Assembly: GCA_004020315.1 (NCBI GenBank)
Contig: SAQG01000028.1
Coordinates: 1-64,000 of the forward strand
Origin: Mesorhizobium sp.
GTDB lineage: Bacteria; Pseudomonadota; Alphaproteobacteria; Rhizobiales; Rhizobiaceae
Direction: 5' to 3'
DNA: 64,000 nucleotides
The notes under the pieces are model-generated. The model was not told the origin of the DNA and ran no database searches. It saw only the letters and a program-made list of their open reading frames with translations. Every line of letters begins with the position of its first letter. Within the stretch, counting starts at the first letter, position 1. Positions 21,823 through 30,494 of this stretch are shown in pieces. The position numbers were made by a program, and so were the translations under genes.

Positions 21823-22410
21823 TTAATCGTTTGCAGCAACGCGATCGATGCGGATCACGAACAGCGTCGCCGTTCCGGCAGGCTCCAGGCGCCACTTCAA
21901 GGCATCCGGCCCGAGCAAGAACGTGTCGCGCGGCCCGATGCGGACAGGCGCTGCGCCGGCCACCGTGATCTCGCCGTCAAAACACAGTATGAGGGTCACA
22001 TCAGCCGCCGAGTGGATGTCCGTCGGGGCTGAAACAACCAAGCGCTCGACAGCGTGGACCATCCGCCCGCGCCGCGTCATGACGTTGAGATCGGTAATCG
22101 GACCGGCGATCAGCACCGCTTGCGTCGGCACATCGGCCGGAAACGAAAGCGGGGCGGAAGCCTTGGTCACCGTAGCCAACGGGCGGCCGGCGACATCAAG
22201 GATAATCCCCTCGCCTTCCAGCACGGCCAAGGTTCGGTCCACTCCGTCAAATCCGGAGAATGGTCCGTCGCTTTCGACGCGCGCCATGGAGACGCGCCAG
22301 TCGAAATCGTCGAGCGCAGCACCTGCGGGCGAAACGGCGATTTCCGTCGTCACCCCGCCGCCGTTCTTCCACGGCATAGACCGGTATTCGGCTGCCCGGA
22401 GAATGCGCAA
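21823..22410 (-). CDS. hutD: HutD/Ves family protein
   Basis: A 195-residue bicupin-like protein of the HutD/Ves family, with the diagnostic start region YRSMPWKNGGG and TTEI. HutD is found in hut operons and is thought to temper histidine catabolism, possibly by binding formylglutamate or urocanate; it is not an established enzyme. It is the last gene of the minus-strand hut operon, 8 bases after the hutU stop, so translation is probably coupled. The start appears to be TTG at 22410, because homology begins there and the next ATG would remove the conserved first strand. Confidence 0.88.
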   Translation of the reverse strand: MRILRAAEYRSMPWKNGGGVTTEIAVSPAGAALDDFDWRVSMARVESDGPFSGFDGVDRTLAVLEGEGIILDVAGRPLATVTKASAPLSFPADVPTQAVLIAGPITDLNVMTRRGRMVHAVERLVVSAPTDIHSAADVTLILCFDGEITVAGAAPVRIGPRDTFLLGPDALKWRLEPAGTATLFVIRIDRVAAND

Positions 22411-22418
22411 GGCGCGGT

Positions 22419-24089
22419 TCAGCCGAGGATGCCTGGCAGGTTGAGCTGGTGCTCCCTGGCGCAGTCGATGGCGAGGTCATAGCCGGCATCGGCGTGGCGC
22501 ATGACGCCGGTTGCCGGGTCGTTCCACAGCACCCGCTCCAGGCGTTTGGCCGCTTCGCGTGTGCCGTCGGCGACGATGACCATGCCGGCATGTTGCGAAA
22601 AGCCCATACCAACGCCGCCGCCATGATGCAGCGATACCCAGGTTGCGCCGGACGCCGTGTTGAGCAGCGCATTGAGCAGCGGCCAGTCGGACACGGCATC
22701 CGAGCCGTCCTTCATCGATTCCGTCTCGCGGTTCGGCGAGGCGACCGAGCCGGAATCGAGATGATCGCGGCCGATGACCACCGGCGCCTTGAGCTCGCCG
22801 TTCGCCACCATCTCGTTGAAGGCGAGGCCAAGCCGGTGGCGGTCGCCGAGACCGACCCAGCAGATGCGCGCCGGCAGCCCCTGGAAGGCGATGCGCTCGC
22901 GCGCCATGTCGAGCCAGTTGTGCAGATGGGTGTTGCCGGGCGTCAATTCGCGCACTTTGGCGTCGGTCTTGTAGATGTCCTCGGGATCGCCTGAGAGGGC
23001 TGCCCAGCGAAACGGGCCTATGCCGCGGCAAAACAGCGGTCGGATATAGGCCGGTACGAAACCCGGGAAGGCAAAGGCGTTCTCGAACCCTTCCTCCTTC
23101 GCCACCTGACGGATGTTGTTGCCGTAGTCGAGCGTTGGCACACCAGCGTTCCAGAACGCCACCATCGCCTCGACATGTTCGCGCATCGACGCGCGCGCCG
23201 CCTTTTCGACCGCCTTCGGGTCGCTGGTGCGCTTCTCGCGCCATTCGGCGAGCGACCAGCCCTTGGGCAGGTAGCCGTTGAGCGGATCATGCGCCGACGT
23301 CTGGTCGGTGACCAAGTCGGGGCGCACGCCGCGCCGCACCAGTTCCGGCACGATGTCGGCGGTGTTGCCGACCAGGCCGACCGATTTCGCCTCGCCGGCC
23401 CTGGTCCAGCGCTCGATCTTTTCCAGCGCCTCGTCGAGCGTGTCGGCGCGTTCGTCGACATAGCGGGTGCGCAGCCGGAAATCGATGCGGTCGGGATCGC
23501 ATTCGATCGCCAGGCAGCAGGCGCCGGCCATGACTGCAGCCAGCGGCTGGGCGCCGCCCATGCCGCCGAGGCCGCCGGTCAGGATCCATTTGCCCCTAAG
23601 ATTGCCGCCGTAATGCTGGCGGCCGGCCTCGACGAAGGTCTCGTAGGTGCCCTGCACGATGCCTTGCGTGCCGATGTAGATCCACGAGCCGGCCGTCATC
23701 TGGCCGTACATCATCAGGCCCTTCTTATCGAGCTCGTTGAATTTCTCCCATGTCGCCCAGTGCGGCACGAGGTTCGAATTAGCGATCAGCACGCGCGGCG
23801 CATCGGTGTGCGTCCGAAACACACCGACCGGCTTCCCCGACTGCACCAGGAGCGTCTCGTCGTCTCCAAGCGTCTTCAGAGAGGCGACAATGCGATCAAA
23901 ATCGTTCCAGGTACGCGCCGCCCGGCCGATGCCGCCATAGACGACCAGTTCGTTGGGGTTTTCGGCGACGTCGGGATCGAGATTGTTCATCAGCATCCGC
24001 AACGGCGCTTCCGTCAGCCAGGAACGTGCATTGAGCTCGCTGCCGCGCGGGCTGCGGACTTCGCGGATGTTGTGGCGAGGATCGGTCAT
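22419..24089 (-). CDS. hutU: Urocanate hydratase
   Basis: Second step of histidine breakdown: urocanate plus water gives 4-imidazolone-5-propionate, using tightly bound NAD. The 556-residue product is standard length and has the family's glycine-rich NAD region (TGGLGGMGGAQP), the conserved TSAHDPLNGY segment and the active-site cysteine in PLFCRGIGPFRWAALSGD. The frame is open 20 codons further, but the ATG at 24089 (MTDPRHN) has an AAGGGA ribosome site and matches the usual start. It follows hutG by 40 bases in the same operon. Confidence 0.98.
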   Translation of the reverse strand: MTDPRHNIREVRSPRGSELNARSWLTEAPLRMLMNNLDPDVAENPNELVVYGGIGRAARTWNDFDRIVASLKTLGDDETLLVQSGKPVGVFRTHTDAPRVLIANSNLVPHWATWEKFNELDKKGLMMYGQMTAGSWIYIGTQGIVQGTYETFVEAGRQHYGGNLRGKWILTGGLGGMGGAQPLAAVMAGACCLAIECDPDRIDFRLRTRYVDERADTLDEALEKIERWTRAGEAKSVGLVGNTADIVPELVRRGVRPDLVTDQTSAHDPLNGYLPKGWSLAEWREKRTSDPKAVEKAARASMREHVEAMVAFWNAGVPTLDYGNNIRQVAKEEGFENAFAFPGFVPAYIRPLFCRGIGPFRWAALSGDPEDIYKTDAKVRELTPGNTHLHNWLDMARERIAFQGLPARICWVGLGDRHRLGLAFNEMVANGELKAPVVIGRDHLDSGSVASPNRETESMKDGSDAVSDWPLLNALLNTASGATWVSLHHGGGVGMGFSQHAGMVIVADGTREAAKRLERVLWNDPATGVMRHADAGYDLAIDCAREHQLNLPGILG

Positions 24090-24129
24090 GGCGTCACTGT
24101 CCCTTTCGAATGAGATGCGGCGTTGCGCG

Positions 24130-24942
24130 TCAGCCCCGTGCCCAGACAATCGCGGTCTCGAGGATCTTCTTCAGCGTGACGCGGATCGGCGCTGCAAAAT
24201 CGGCATCGTAGGGCACCGGCCAGTTGTCCGGCGCACCCTTGCCTTCGGGCTCGCGCATGTAGCCACGGTTCGACAGTTCCATCTGCAGCGCATGAACGCC
24301 GTTTTGCGGACGACCGAAATGGCGCGTGATCCAGCCGCCTTTGAAGCGGCCGTTGACGACAAAGGTCTCGCCGGTTTCGGCGAGTATCTGGCCGACCATT
24401 GCCTGCAAGTCCGGGTCGGCGCTCTTGCCGTCATTGGTGCCGAGGTTGAACACCGGCAGCGTGCCCTCGAACAGGCGCGGCAGCACCGAGCGGATCGAAT
24501 GGCAGTCATAGACCACGATATTCCGGTGAAAGGCGCGTAGCCTGTCGATCTCGGCCTGCAAGGCGGCATGGTAAGGTACAAAGTATTTTTCGCGGCGCTC
24601 GTCGACCTCCGACGCATCAGGTTCTTCACCCTCGCGATAGAGCGGATCGCCATCGAAGGTCTCGGTCGGGCAGAGACCGGTGGTCGCCTGGCCGGGATAG
24701 AGTGAGGCGCCGGATGGATCGCGATTGACGTCGATGACGGTGCGCGAAATCGCCGTATGCACCACCGTCGCACCCAGGTCTTCGGCAAAGTCATAGAGCT
24801 TGTCGATCCACCAGTCGGCGTCGCGGCGGCCGAGCCAAGGCGACACCAGGCGGTTCTCGAGGCCGGCGAGATCGATGCCGGTGTGCGGGATCGAGACCAG
24901 CAGGGGTGCCGTGCCGCGCGTCACCGTGAGCCAGCTGCCCAT
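24130..24942 (-). CDS. hutG: N-formylglutamate deformylase
   Basis: Last step of the five-step hut route: N-formylglutamate to glutamate and formate. The 270-residue product belongs to the N-formylglutamate amidohydrolase family, with the expected metal and substrate residues in SIPHTGID, the DCHS motif (YDCHSIRSVLP) and the FKGGWITRHFG region. The ATG at 24942 shares bases with the hutH TGA (TGATG), so hutH and hutG are translationally coupled. Its presence beside hutF shows that this organism uses formimidoylglutamate deimination rather than the one-step formiminoglutamase. Confidence 0.96.
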   Translation of the reverse strand: MGSWLTVTRGTAPLLVSIPHTGIDLAGLENRLVSPWLGRRDADWWIDKLYDFAEDLGATVVHTAISRTVIDVNRDPSGASLYPGQATTGLCPTETFDGDPLYREGEEPDASEVDERREKYFVPYHAALQAEIDRLRAFHRNIVVYDCHSIRSVLPRLFEGTLPVFNLGTNDGKSADPDLQAMVGQILAETGETFVVNGRFKGGWITRHFGRPQNGVHALQMELSNRGYMREPEGKGAPDNWPVPYDADFAAPIRVTLKKILETAIVWARG

Positions 24943-26483
24943 CACGCTGCTCCAGAAATTGTCGGCAGCGCCACCGCGCCCGCTGCCTTCACGGCAGCGC
25001 CGCTGCGCACCATGGCGATGGCCTTTTCCATGTCGGGGTGGAAATGCCGGTCATTGTCGAGATGCGGCACTTCGGCCCTGACCAGCCTGCGCACCGCCTC
25101 GAGCGGCGCACTCGACGCCAGCGGTGCATGGAAGTCGCAGCCTTGTGCGGCGGCCAGCAATTCGATGCCGATGACGGCCGTTGCATTCTCGACCATGCCG
25201 ATCAGCCGGCGCGCGCCATGTGCCGCCATCGAGACGTGATCTTCCTGGTTGGCCGAGGTCGGGATCGAATCGACGCTGGCCGGATAGGCCTTCTGCTTGT
25301 TTTCCGAGACGAGTGCTGCCGCCGTCACTTGCGGGATCATGAAGCCGGAATTCAAGCCGGGCTTCGGCGTCAGGAAGGCCGGCATGCCCGACAACGCCGG
25401 GTCGACCAGCATGGCGATGCGCCGTTCCGACAGCGAGCCGATCTCGCAGATGGCGAGCGCGATCATGTCGGCGGCGAAGGCCACCGGCTCGGCGTGGAAA
25501 TTGCCGCCAGAAAGTGCTGTGTCGTCCTCGGCGAAGATCAGAGGATTGTCGGTGACGCCGTTGGCCTCGGTGCCCAGCGTGTCGGCGGCCTGGCGCAGCA
25601 CGTTGAGCGCCGCACCCATCACCTGCGGCTGGCAGCGGAGGCAGTAAGGATCCTGCACGCGCTCGTCGCCGATCCGGTGCGATTCACGGATGGTGCTGCC
25701 GGCCATCAGATTGCGCAGCGCTTCTGCCGTCTCGATCTGGCCAGGATGCTTCCTGAGCAGATGGATGCGCGGATCGAAGGGGGCGTCGGAACCTTTGGCG
25801 GCATCGGTCGAAAGCGCACCGGCGACCAGCGCCGACTGGTAGAGCACTTCGGCGTCGAACAGGGCGGCCAACGCATAGGCGGTCGAGAACTGCGTTCCGT
25901 TGAGCAGCGCTAACCCTTCCTTGGCGCCAAGCGTGACCGGCTCCAGCCCGTGCGAGACAAAGGCGACCTTGGCCGGGAACCGGCCATGCGGGGTAAAACA
26001 CTCGCCGACGCCGATCATCACCGCCGTCATGTGCGACAGCGGCGCAAGGTCGCCGGATGCGCCGACCGAGCCTTGCGCCGGCACCACCGGAATGACGTCA
26101 TTGGCCAGCATTGCTTCGAGCAGCTCAATGGTCTGCGGCCGCACGCCGGAGGCGCCCTGCGCCAGGCTGGCCAGCTTCAGTGCCATCATGAGCCGGCAAA
26201 CAGCGACCGGCATCGGTTCGCCGACGCCGGCGGCATGCGACAGCACGATGTTGCGTTGAAGCGTCTCGAGGTCGGCGGCGGGGATACGGACGCTGGCCAA
26301 TTTGCCGAAACCGGTGTTGATGCCATAGACCGGCTCACCCTTGGCGACGATCCGTGCAACCGCTTCGGCGCTGGCCCTGATCTTTGGCCAGCAGGCAGCG
26401 TCCAGCTTTGGCACGGCGCCACGATAGATTTTGCGCCAATCGGCCAGCGTTGTGTTGCCCGGCTTGAGTTTCAGTTCACTCAT
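24942..26483 (-). CDS. hutH: Histidine ammonia-lyase
   Basis: First step: removes ammonia from L-histidine to give trans-urocanate. The 513-residue product has the Ala-Ser-Gly triad (142-144, in GSVGASGDLAPLSH) that cyclises into the MIO electrophile, and the conserved YGINTGFGKL loop near 53-62. The long frame extends 58 codons upstream into hutI, but the ATG at 26483 overlaps the hutI stop as ATGA and begins the conserved protein. Both ends therefore overlap neighbours, typical of a tight operon. Confidence 0.98.
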   Translation of the reverse strand: MSELKLKPGNTTLADWRKIYRGAVPKLDAACWPKIRASAEAVARIVAKGEPVYGINTGFGKLASVRIPAADLETLQRNIVLSHAAGVGEPMPVAVCRLMMALKLASLAQGASGVRPQTIELLEAMLANDVIPVVPAQGSVGASGDLAPLSHMTAVMIGVGECFTPHGRFPAKVAFVSHGLEPVTLGAKEGLALLNGTQFSTAYALAALFDAEVLYQSALVAGALSTDAAKGSDAPFDPRIHLLRKHPGQIETAEALRNLMAGSTIRESHRIGDERVQDPYCLRCQPQVMGAALNVLRQAADTLGTEANGVTDNPLIFAEDDTALSGGNFHAEPVAFAADMIALAICEIGSLSERRIAMLVDPALSGMPAFLTPKPGLNSGFMIPQVTAAALVSENKQKAYPASVDSIPTSANQEDHVSMAAHGARRLIGMVENATAVIGIELLAAAQGCDFHAPLASSAPLEAVRRLVRAEVPHLDNDRHFHPDMEKAIAMVRSGAAVKAAGAVALPTISGAA

Positions 26484-27718
26484 CGTCCTCTCCAGATGCG
26501 GGCATGCAGCGGGTTGAAGCCCATACGATAGACGAGTTCGGCCGGACGCTCGATGTTCCAGATCACCAGGTCGGCTGATTTTCCAGCCTCCAGCGTGCCG
26601 GTCCGTCCGAGCAGTCCTAACGCGCGGGCGGCCTCGCGGGTGACACCGGCAAGGCATTCGTCAACAGTCAGACCGAACAAAGTGGCCGCCATGTTCATGG
26701 TCAGCAGCAGCGAGGTCAGCGGCGACGTGCCAGGATTGCAGTCAGTGGCGACCGCCATCCTGACGCCATACTGGCGAAACAGGCCGATCGGCGGCTTTTT
26801 GGTCTCACGGATGAAATAGTAGGCGCCGGGCAGGATCGTCGCCACGGTTCCTGCCTTCGCCATCGCCGCCGCACCCGCCTCGTCAGTGTATTCGAGATGG
26901 TCGGCCGACAGGGCGCCATAGCGCGCCGCGAATTCCGCCCCATGCAGGTTGGACAATTGGTCGGCGTGGAGCTTTACCGGCAGACTTAGCGTCTTCGCTG
27001 CATCGAACACGCGTGCGATCTGCTCCGGCGAAAAGGCGATGCCCTCGCAAAAGCCATCGACCGCGTCGGCCAGGCCCTCGGCGGTGACGGCCGGCAAAAT
27101 CTCGTTTGCGACCAGATCGATAAAAGCGTCCTTGTCGCCTCTCGCTTCAGGCGGCAGGGCATGGGCGCCGAGGAAGCTCGTCCTCACCGTTACCGGACGA
27201 TGTTCGCCCAGGAGCCGCGCGGCGCGCAGCGATTTCTTCTCGTTTTCGATGTCGAGCCCGTAGCCCGATTTGATCTCGATAGTGGTGAGGCCTTCAGCAA
27301 TCAGCGCGTCGAGGCGCGGCAGCGACTGCGCAACGAGTTCGTGCTGGCTGGCTGCGCGCAGCGCCTTGACCGACGAGACGATGCCGCCGCCGGCCTTGGT
27401 GACCTCTTCATAGGTGGCGCCGGCCAGCCGCATCTCGAATTCATTGGCGCGGTTGCCTGCATGGACCAGATGGGTATGGCAGTCGATCAGGCCGGGCGTA
27501 ATCCAGCGGCCTTCGCAATCGACACTCTCGGCGCTCTGGCTAAGCGCGGCCGGCATGTCGGCTTCGGGGCCGGCATAGACGATCTGGCCATCGCGCGCGG
27601 CAATCGCGCCGTCTTCGACGACACCCAGTCCGGCGGCGCTTTCAGCCATGGTCGCCAGACGCGCGTTGCGCCACAGGCGAACCTCCCCTGCCCGACCTTC
27701 GCTCTCTCCAGCCATCAT
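26480..27718 (-). CDS. hutI: Imidazolonepropionase
   Basis: Third step: opens 4-imidazolone-5-propionate to N-formimidoyl-L-glutamate. The 412-residue amidohydrolase-superfamily enzyme has the metal motif DCHTHLVHAGNRANEF, a later metal histidine in KLHADQLSN, SADHLEYTD, and the terminal aspartate in ATDCNPGTSP. The frame runs open into hutF on the other strand, but homology starts at the paired ATGs 27718/27715 behind GGAAAAG. It is the first gene of the minus-strand operon hutI-H-G-U-D and is divergent from hutF across 97 bases. Confidence 0.97.
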   Translation of the reverse strand: MMAGESEGRAGEVRLWRNARLATMAESAAGLGVVEDGAIAARDGQIVYAGPEADMPAALSQSAESVDCEGRWITPGLIDCHTHLVHAGNRANEFEMRLAGATYEEVTKAGGGIVSSVKALRAASQHELVAQSLPRLDALIAEGLTTIEIKSGYGLDIENEKKSLRAARLLGEHRPVTVRTSFLGAHALPPEARGDKDAFIDLVANEILPAVTAEGLADAVDGFCEGIAFSPEQIARVFDAAKTLSLPVKLHADQLSNLHGAEFAARYGALSADHLEYTDEAGAAAMAKAGTVATILPGAYYFIRETKKPPIGLFRQYGVRMAVATDCNPGTSPLTSLLLTMNMAATLFGLTVDECLAGVTREAARALGLLGRTGTLEAGKSADLVIWNIERPAELVYRMGFNPLHARIWRGR

Positions 27719-27744
27719 CTTTTCCGTTTCAATCGGCGGCAATT

Positions 27745-27756
27745 TTGTATATACAT
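27745..27756. promoter_or_regulatory. HutC-type operator between hutI and hutF
   Basis: TTGTATATACAT contains a perfect 10-base palindrome TGTATATACA (27746-27755). HutC repressors of the GntR family bind TGTA-type palindromes such as CTTGTATGTACAAG in pseudomonads. The site is midway between the two divergent hut transcripts, and hutC itself is in one of them, so a single site could control the whole locus in response to urocanate. Confidence 0.7.
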
Positions 27757-27815
27757 ATCGGAACGCACCGCAAGTGATATCATTGCACGGGACACAGGGA
27801 ATCGGAGAGAAAAAC

Positions 27816-29168
27816 GTGACGGCGATCTTTGCGGAACAGGCGCTTCTGCCAGACGGCTGGCATTCCAACGCCCGGATCGTCGTCAGTGAAGGTCGCATCG
27901 CCTCGGTCGAGCCGAACACCACATCCCAGCCTGGCGACGAACACCATGCCATCCTGCTGCCCGGCATGCCGAACCTGCACAGCCACGCCTTCCAGCGCGG
28001 CATGGCCGGCCTTGCCGAGTTGCGCGGCCCTTCAGCCGACAGTTTCTGGAGCTGGCGCGAGGTGATGTACCGCTTCGCACTGTCGATGACACCGGACCAG
28101 GTCGAGGCAGTTGCCGCGCAGCTCTATGTCGAGATGCTGGAGGCTGGGTTCTCACGCGTCGGCGAATTTCACTATCTGCATCACGATCGCGACGGCCAGC
28201 CCTATGCCAACATCGCCGAAATGGCCGAACGCATCACTGCCGCGGCTGCCGACACCGGCCTTGGGTTGACGCTGCTGCCGGTCTTCTATGCGCATTCCTC
28301 CTTTGGCGGCGCTGCGCCGAATGAAGGCCAGCGGCGATTCATCAACGATGTGAATCGGTTCTCGCGGCTCGTTGAGAAATGCCACGAAACCGTTCGCACC
28401 TTGAATCATGCTGTCGTCGGCATCGCCCCGCATAGTCTGCGCGCCGTGACACCGGAGGAATTGGAAAACATCGCGGCAATGGTGCCGGGCGGACCGATCC
28501 ACATCCACATCGCCGAGCAAGTGAAGGAAGTCGAGGACTGCCTTGCCTGGTCCGGGGCGCGACCGGTCGAATGGCTGCTCGCCAATGCCACGGTCGATAA
28601 ACGCTGGTGCCTGATCCACGCTACCCACATGACCGAAACCGAGACGGCGGCCATGGCGAAAAGCGGCGCGATCGCCGGCCTATGCCCGATCACCGAGGCC
28701 AATCTCGGCGACGGCACCTTTGCCGCGCCCCTGTTCACGCAACATGGCGGCCGCTTCGGCGTCGGCTCCGATTCCAACGTGCTGATCGGCCTGCCGGACG
28801 AATTGCGGCAGCTCGAATATTCGCAGCGCCTCGCCCACCGTGCCCGCAATATCCTGGCGGTGGCGGGCGGCTCGACCGGCCGCGCGCTGTTCGATGCCGC
28901 GCTCGACGGCGGCAGTACGGCGCTTGGCGCAGGTCCCTCGCGGATCGCCGCCGATGCCTTAGCCGATTTCATTTCGCTCGATGACAAGCATCCCTCGCTT
29001 GCCGGCAAGACGGGCGATGCGGTGCTCGATGCCTGGATCTTCGTCAACGGCACCACGGTCGATTGTGTCTGGGTGCATGGCAAGAAACTGGTCAGCGGCG
29101 GCAGGCATGCAAGGCGCGATGTCGTTGCCGAGCGTTTTCGCAAGGTGATGACGGCGCTTTCGGCATGA
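27816..29168 (+). CDS. hutF: Formimidoylglutamate deiminase
   Basis: Fourth step: N-formimidoyl-L-glutamate to N-formyl-L-glutamate and ammonia. The 450-residue amidohydrolase has the zinc motif LHSHAFQRG, HIHIAEQ, the HATHM segment and GVGSDSNV. The upstream frame is open, but the protein starts at the GTG at 27816, which has a strong GGAGAGA ribosome site and gives the family's length. It overlaps hutC by ATGA at its end. Together with hutG it defines the two-step deiminase/deformylase branch. Confidence 0.96.
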   Translation: MTAIFAEQALLPDGWHSNARIVVSEGRIASVEPNTTSQPGDEHHAILLPGMPNLHSHAFQRGMAGLAELRGPSADSFWSWREVMYRFALSMTPDQVEAVAAQLYVEMLEAGFSRVGEFHYLHHDRDGQPYANIAEMAERITAAAADTGLGLTLLPVFYAHSSFGGAAPNEGQRRFINDVNRFSRLVEKCHETVRTLNHAVVGIAPHSLRAVTPEELENIAAMVPGGPIHIHIAEQVKEVEDCLAWSGARPVEWLLANATVDKRWCLIHATHMTETETAAMAKSGAIAGLCPITEANLGDGTFAAPLFTQHGGRFGVGSDSNVLIGLPDELRQLEYSQRLAHRARNILAVAGGSTGRALFDAALDGGSTALGAGPSRIAADALADFISLDDKHPSLAGKTGDAVLDAWIFVNGTTVDCVWVHGKKLVSGGRHARRDVVAERFRKVMTALSA

Positions 29169-29911
29169 GCATGATCGGAACAATCGATGTGGACGTCGGC
29201 GAGCCGCTCTCGCTGCACCAGCGCATCCTGTCCGACATCAGCGAACGGATCCTGTCCGGCGCCTGGGCGCCCGGCCACCGCATCCCGTTCGAGCACGAAC
29301 TGTCTGCCGAGTACAAATGTTCGCGCATGACGGTGAACAAGGCGCTGTCGCAGCTTGCCAAGGCCGGGCTGATCGAGCGCCGCCGCCGCTCCGGCAGCTT
29401 TGTCCGGCGGCCGCAGTCGCAAGCCGCGGTGTTGGAAATCCACGACATCAGGATCGAGGTCGAGGCGCTCGGCCTGCCCTATTGCTACGAGCGTGTGGCG
29501 CGACATAAAAGGCGCAGCAGTGCCGAGGATCGCGCCTTGTTGGAACTCGACGCCAACGGGCCGGTGCTGGCGCTGGAATGCCGGCATTTCGCCGGTAACC
29601 GGCCGTTCGCCCACGAACAGCGGCTGATCAACCTGGCCGCCGTGGCCGAGGCCGCCGACGAGGAATTTGTTGCCATCGCGCCCGGCCCGTGGCTGATCGC
29701 CCGCGTGCCGTGGAGTGCCGCCGAGCATCGCATCCGCGCCGTCGCCGCCGACAAACACATTGCGGCGGCACTCGATATCGAGGCCGGCGCACCGTGCCTG
29801 GTGGTCGAGCGGCGGACTTGGTGCGCCGAGCACCCCGTCACCCATGTCCGTTTCACTTATGCGGCCGAGAGCCACACGTTGGTCGCGCGGTTCACGCCTT
29901 CGCAGGGGTGA
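29165..29911 (+). CDS. hutC: Histidine utilization repressor
   Basis: A 248-residue GntR/HutC-family regulator: an N-terminal winged helix (about 15-80; LSAEYKCSRMTVNKALSQL is the recognition region) and a C-terminal UTRA ligand domain that in this family binds urocanate. The ATG at 29165 overlaps the hutF TGA, so repressor and enzyme are co-translated. It probably represses both divergent hut transcripts through the TGTATATACA site and is released by urocanate; the last statement rests on family knowledge. Confidence 0.95.
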   Translation: MSMIGTIDVDVGEPLSLHQRILSDISERILSGAWAPGHRIPFEHELSAEYKCSRMTVNKALSQLAKAGLIERRRRSGSFVRRPQSQAAVLEIHDIRIEVEALGLPYCYERVARHKRRSSAEDRALLELDANGPVLALECRHFAGNRPFAHEQRLINLAAVAEAADEEFVAIAPGPWLIARVPWSAAEHRIRAVAADKHIAAALDIEAGAPCLVVERRTWCAEHPVTHVRFTYAAESHTLVARFTPSQG

Positions 29912-29925
29912 TAAAGCGCTCCGCC

Positions 29926-30270
29926 TCAGATGGCAGCGGTAACGATGATCTCGACAAGATATTCCGGCCCGGCAAGCTTGGCCTCGCCGGTGGCGCGGGC
30001 CGGGGTGTGGCCCTGTGGCACCCACTTATCCCATTCCGCGTTCATCTCGGCGAACGTGCTCATGTCGGCCAACCAGATGATCGCCTGCAGGATCTTGGTC
30101 TTGTCGGTGCCGGCCTTGGCCAGCAATTCGTCGATCGCCGCCAGGATGTCCCTTGTCTGGGCGCCGACGTTTCCGCCCGGCTCGCCGACCTGACCGGCCA
30201 GATAGACGGTATTGCCGTGGATGACGATCTGGCTCATGCGAGGGCCAACATCGATGCGACGAATGCTCAT
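29926..30270 (-). CDS. RidA family protein
   Basis: A 114-residue member of the RidA/YjgF/Rid family, small trimeric proteins that hydrolyse reactive enamine/imine intermediates or act in specific catabolic routes. It shows the family's GNTVYLAGQVGE and the DMSTFAEMNAEWDKWV region, with C-terminal EIIVTAAI. The usual catalytic arginine of RidA proper (in an ...RxxV... context near 105) is not obvious, so it may belong to another Rid subgroup. It lies tail-to-tail with hutC, 14 bases away, and may be unrelated to histidine breakdown. Confidence 0.85.
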   Translation of the reverse strand: MSIRRIDVGPRMSQIVIHGNTVYLAGQVGEPGGNVGAQTRDILAAIDELLAKAGTDKTKILQAIIWLADMSTFAEMNAEWDKWVPQGHTPARATGEAKLAGPEYLVEIIVTAAI

Positions 30271-30433
30271 TGGACGTTTCCTTCCTTTGTGGGTCGCGCC
30301 TCTTTAGAGTCGCGGTTGGCTGGGGGCAAGGTTGCATGAGCGAATCCTCTTGAGCCAGCAGGCGTGGGGCGAAAATACGCACACGGCAAATCACGCCGGT
30401 CGCCGCAATTCCGCCCGATTGGGTTGTTGACTA

Positions 30434-30445
30434 ATGTAATAACAT
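30434..30445. promoter_or_regulatory. Zur-like operator upstream of the zinc importer
   Basis: ATGTAATAACAT has ATGT/ACAT arms around an AATA centre and sits 50 bases before aztA in a short A/T-rich stretch. Alphaproteobacterial Zur sites have this general form (ATGTnATAACAT). The fit and the zinc-transport genes downstream support a Zur box; the regulator gene is not in the window. Confidence 0.6.
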
Positions 30446-30494
30446 CACATATCCACCGCCGCTGCCGTACTAGTCGTGTCCCACGGATCGTCAC

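Noticed and set aside
24942..26657. A 571-residue HutH starting at 26657
   Set aside because: The extra 58 residues lie inside hutI and do not resemble any HutH; ATGA overlap supports the start at 26483.
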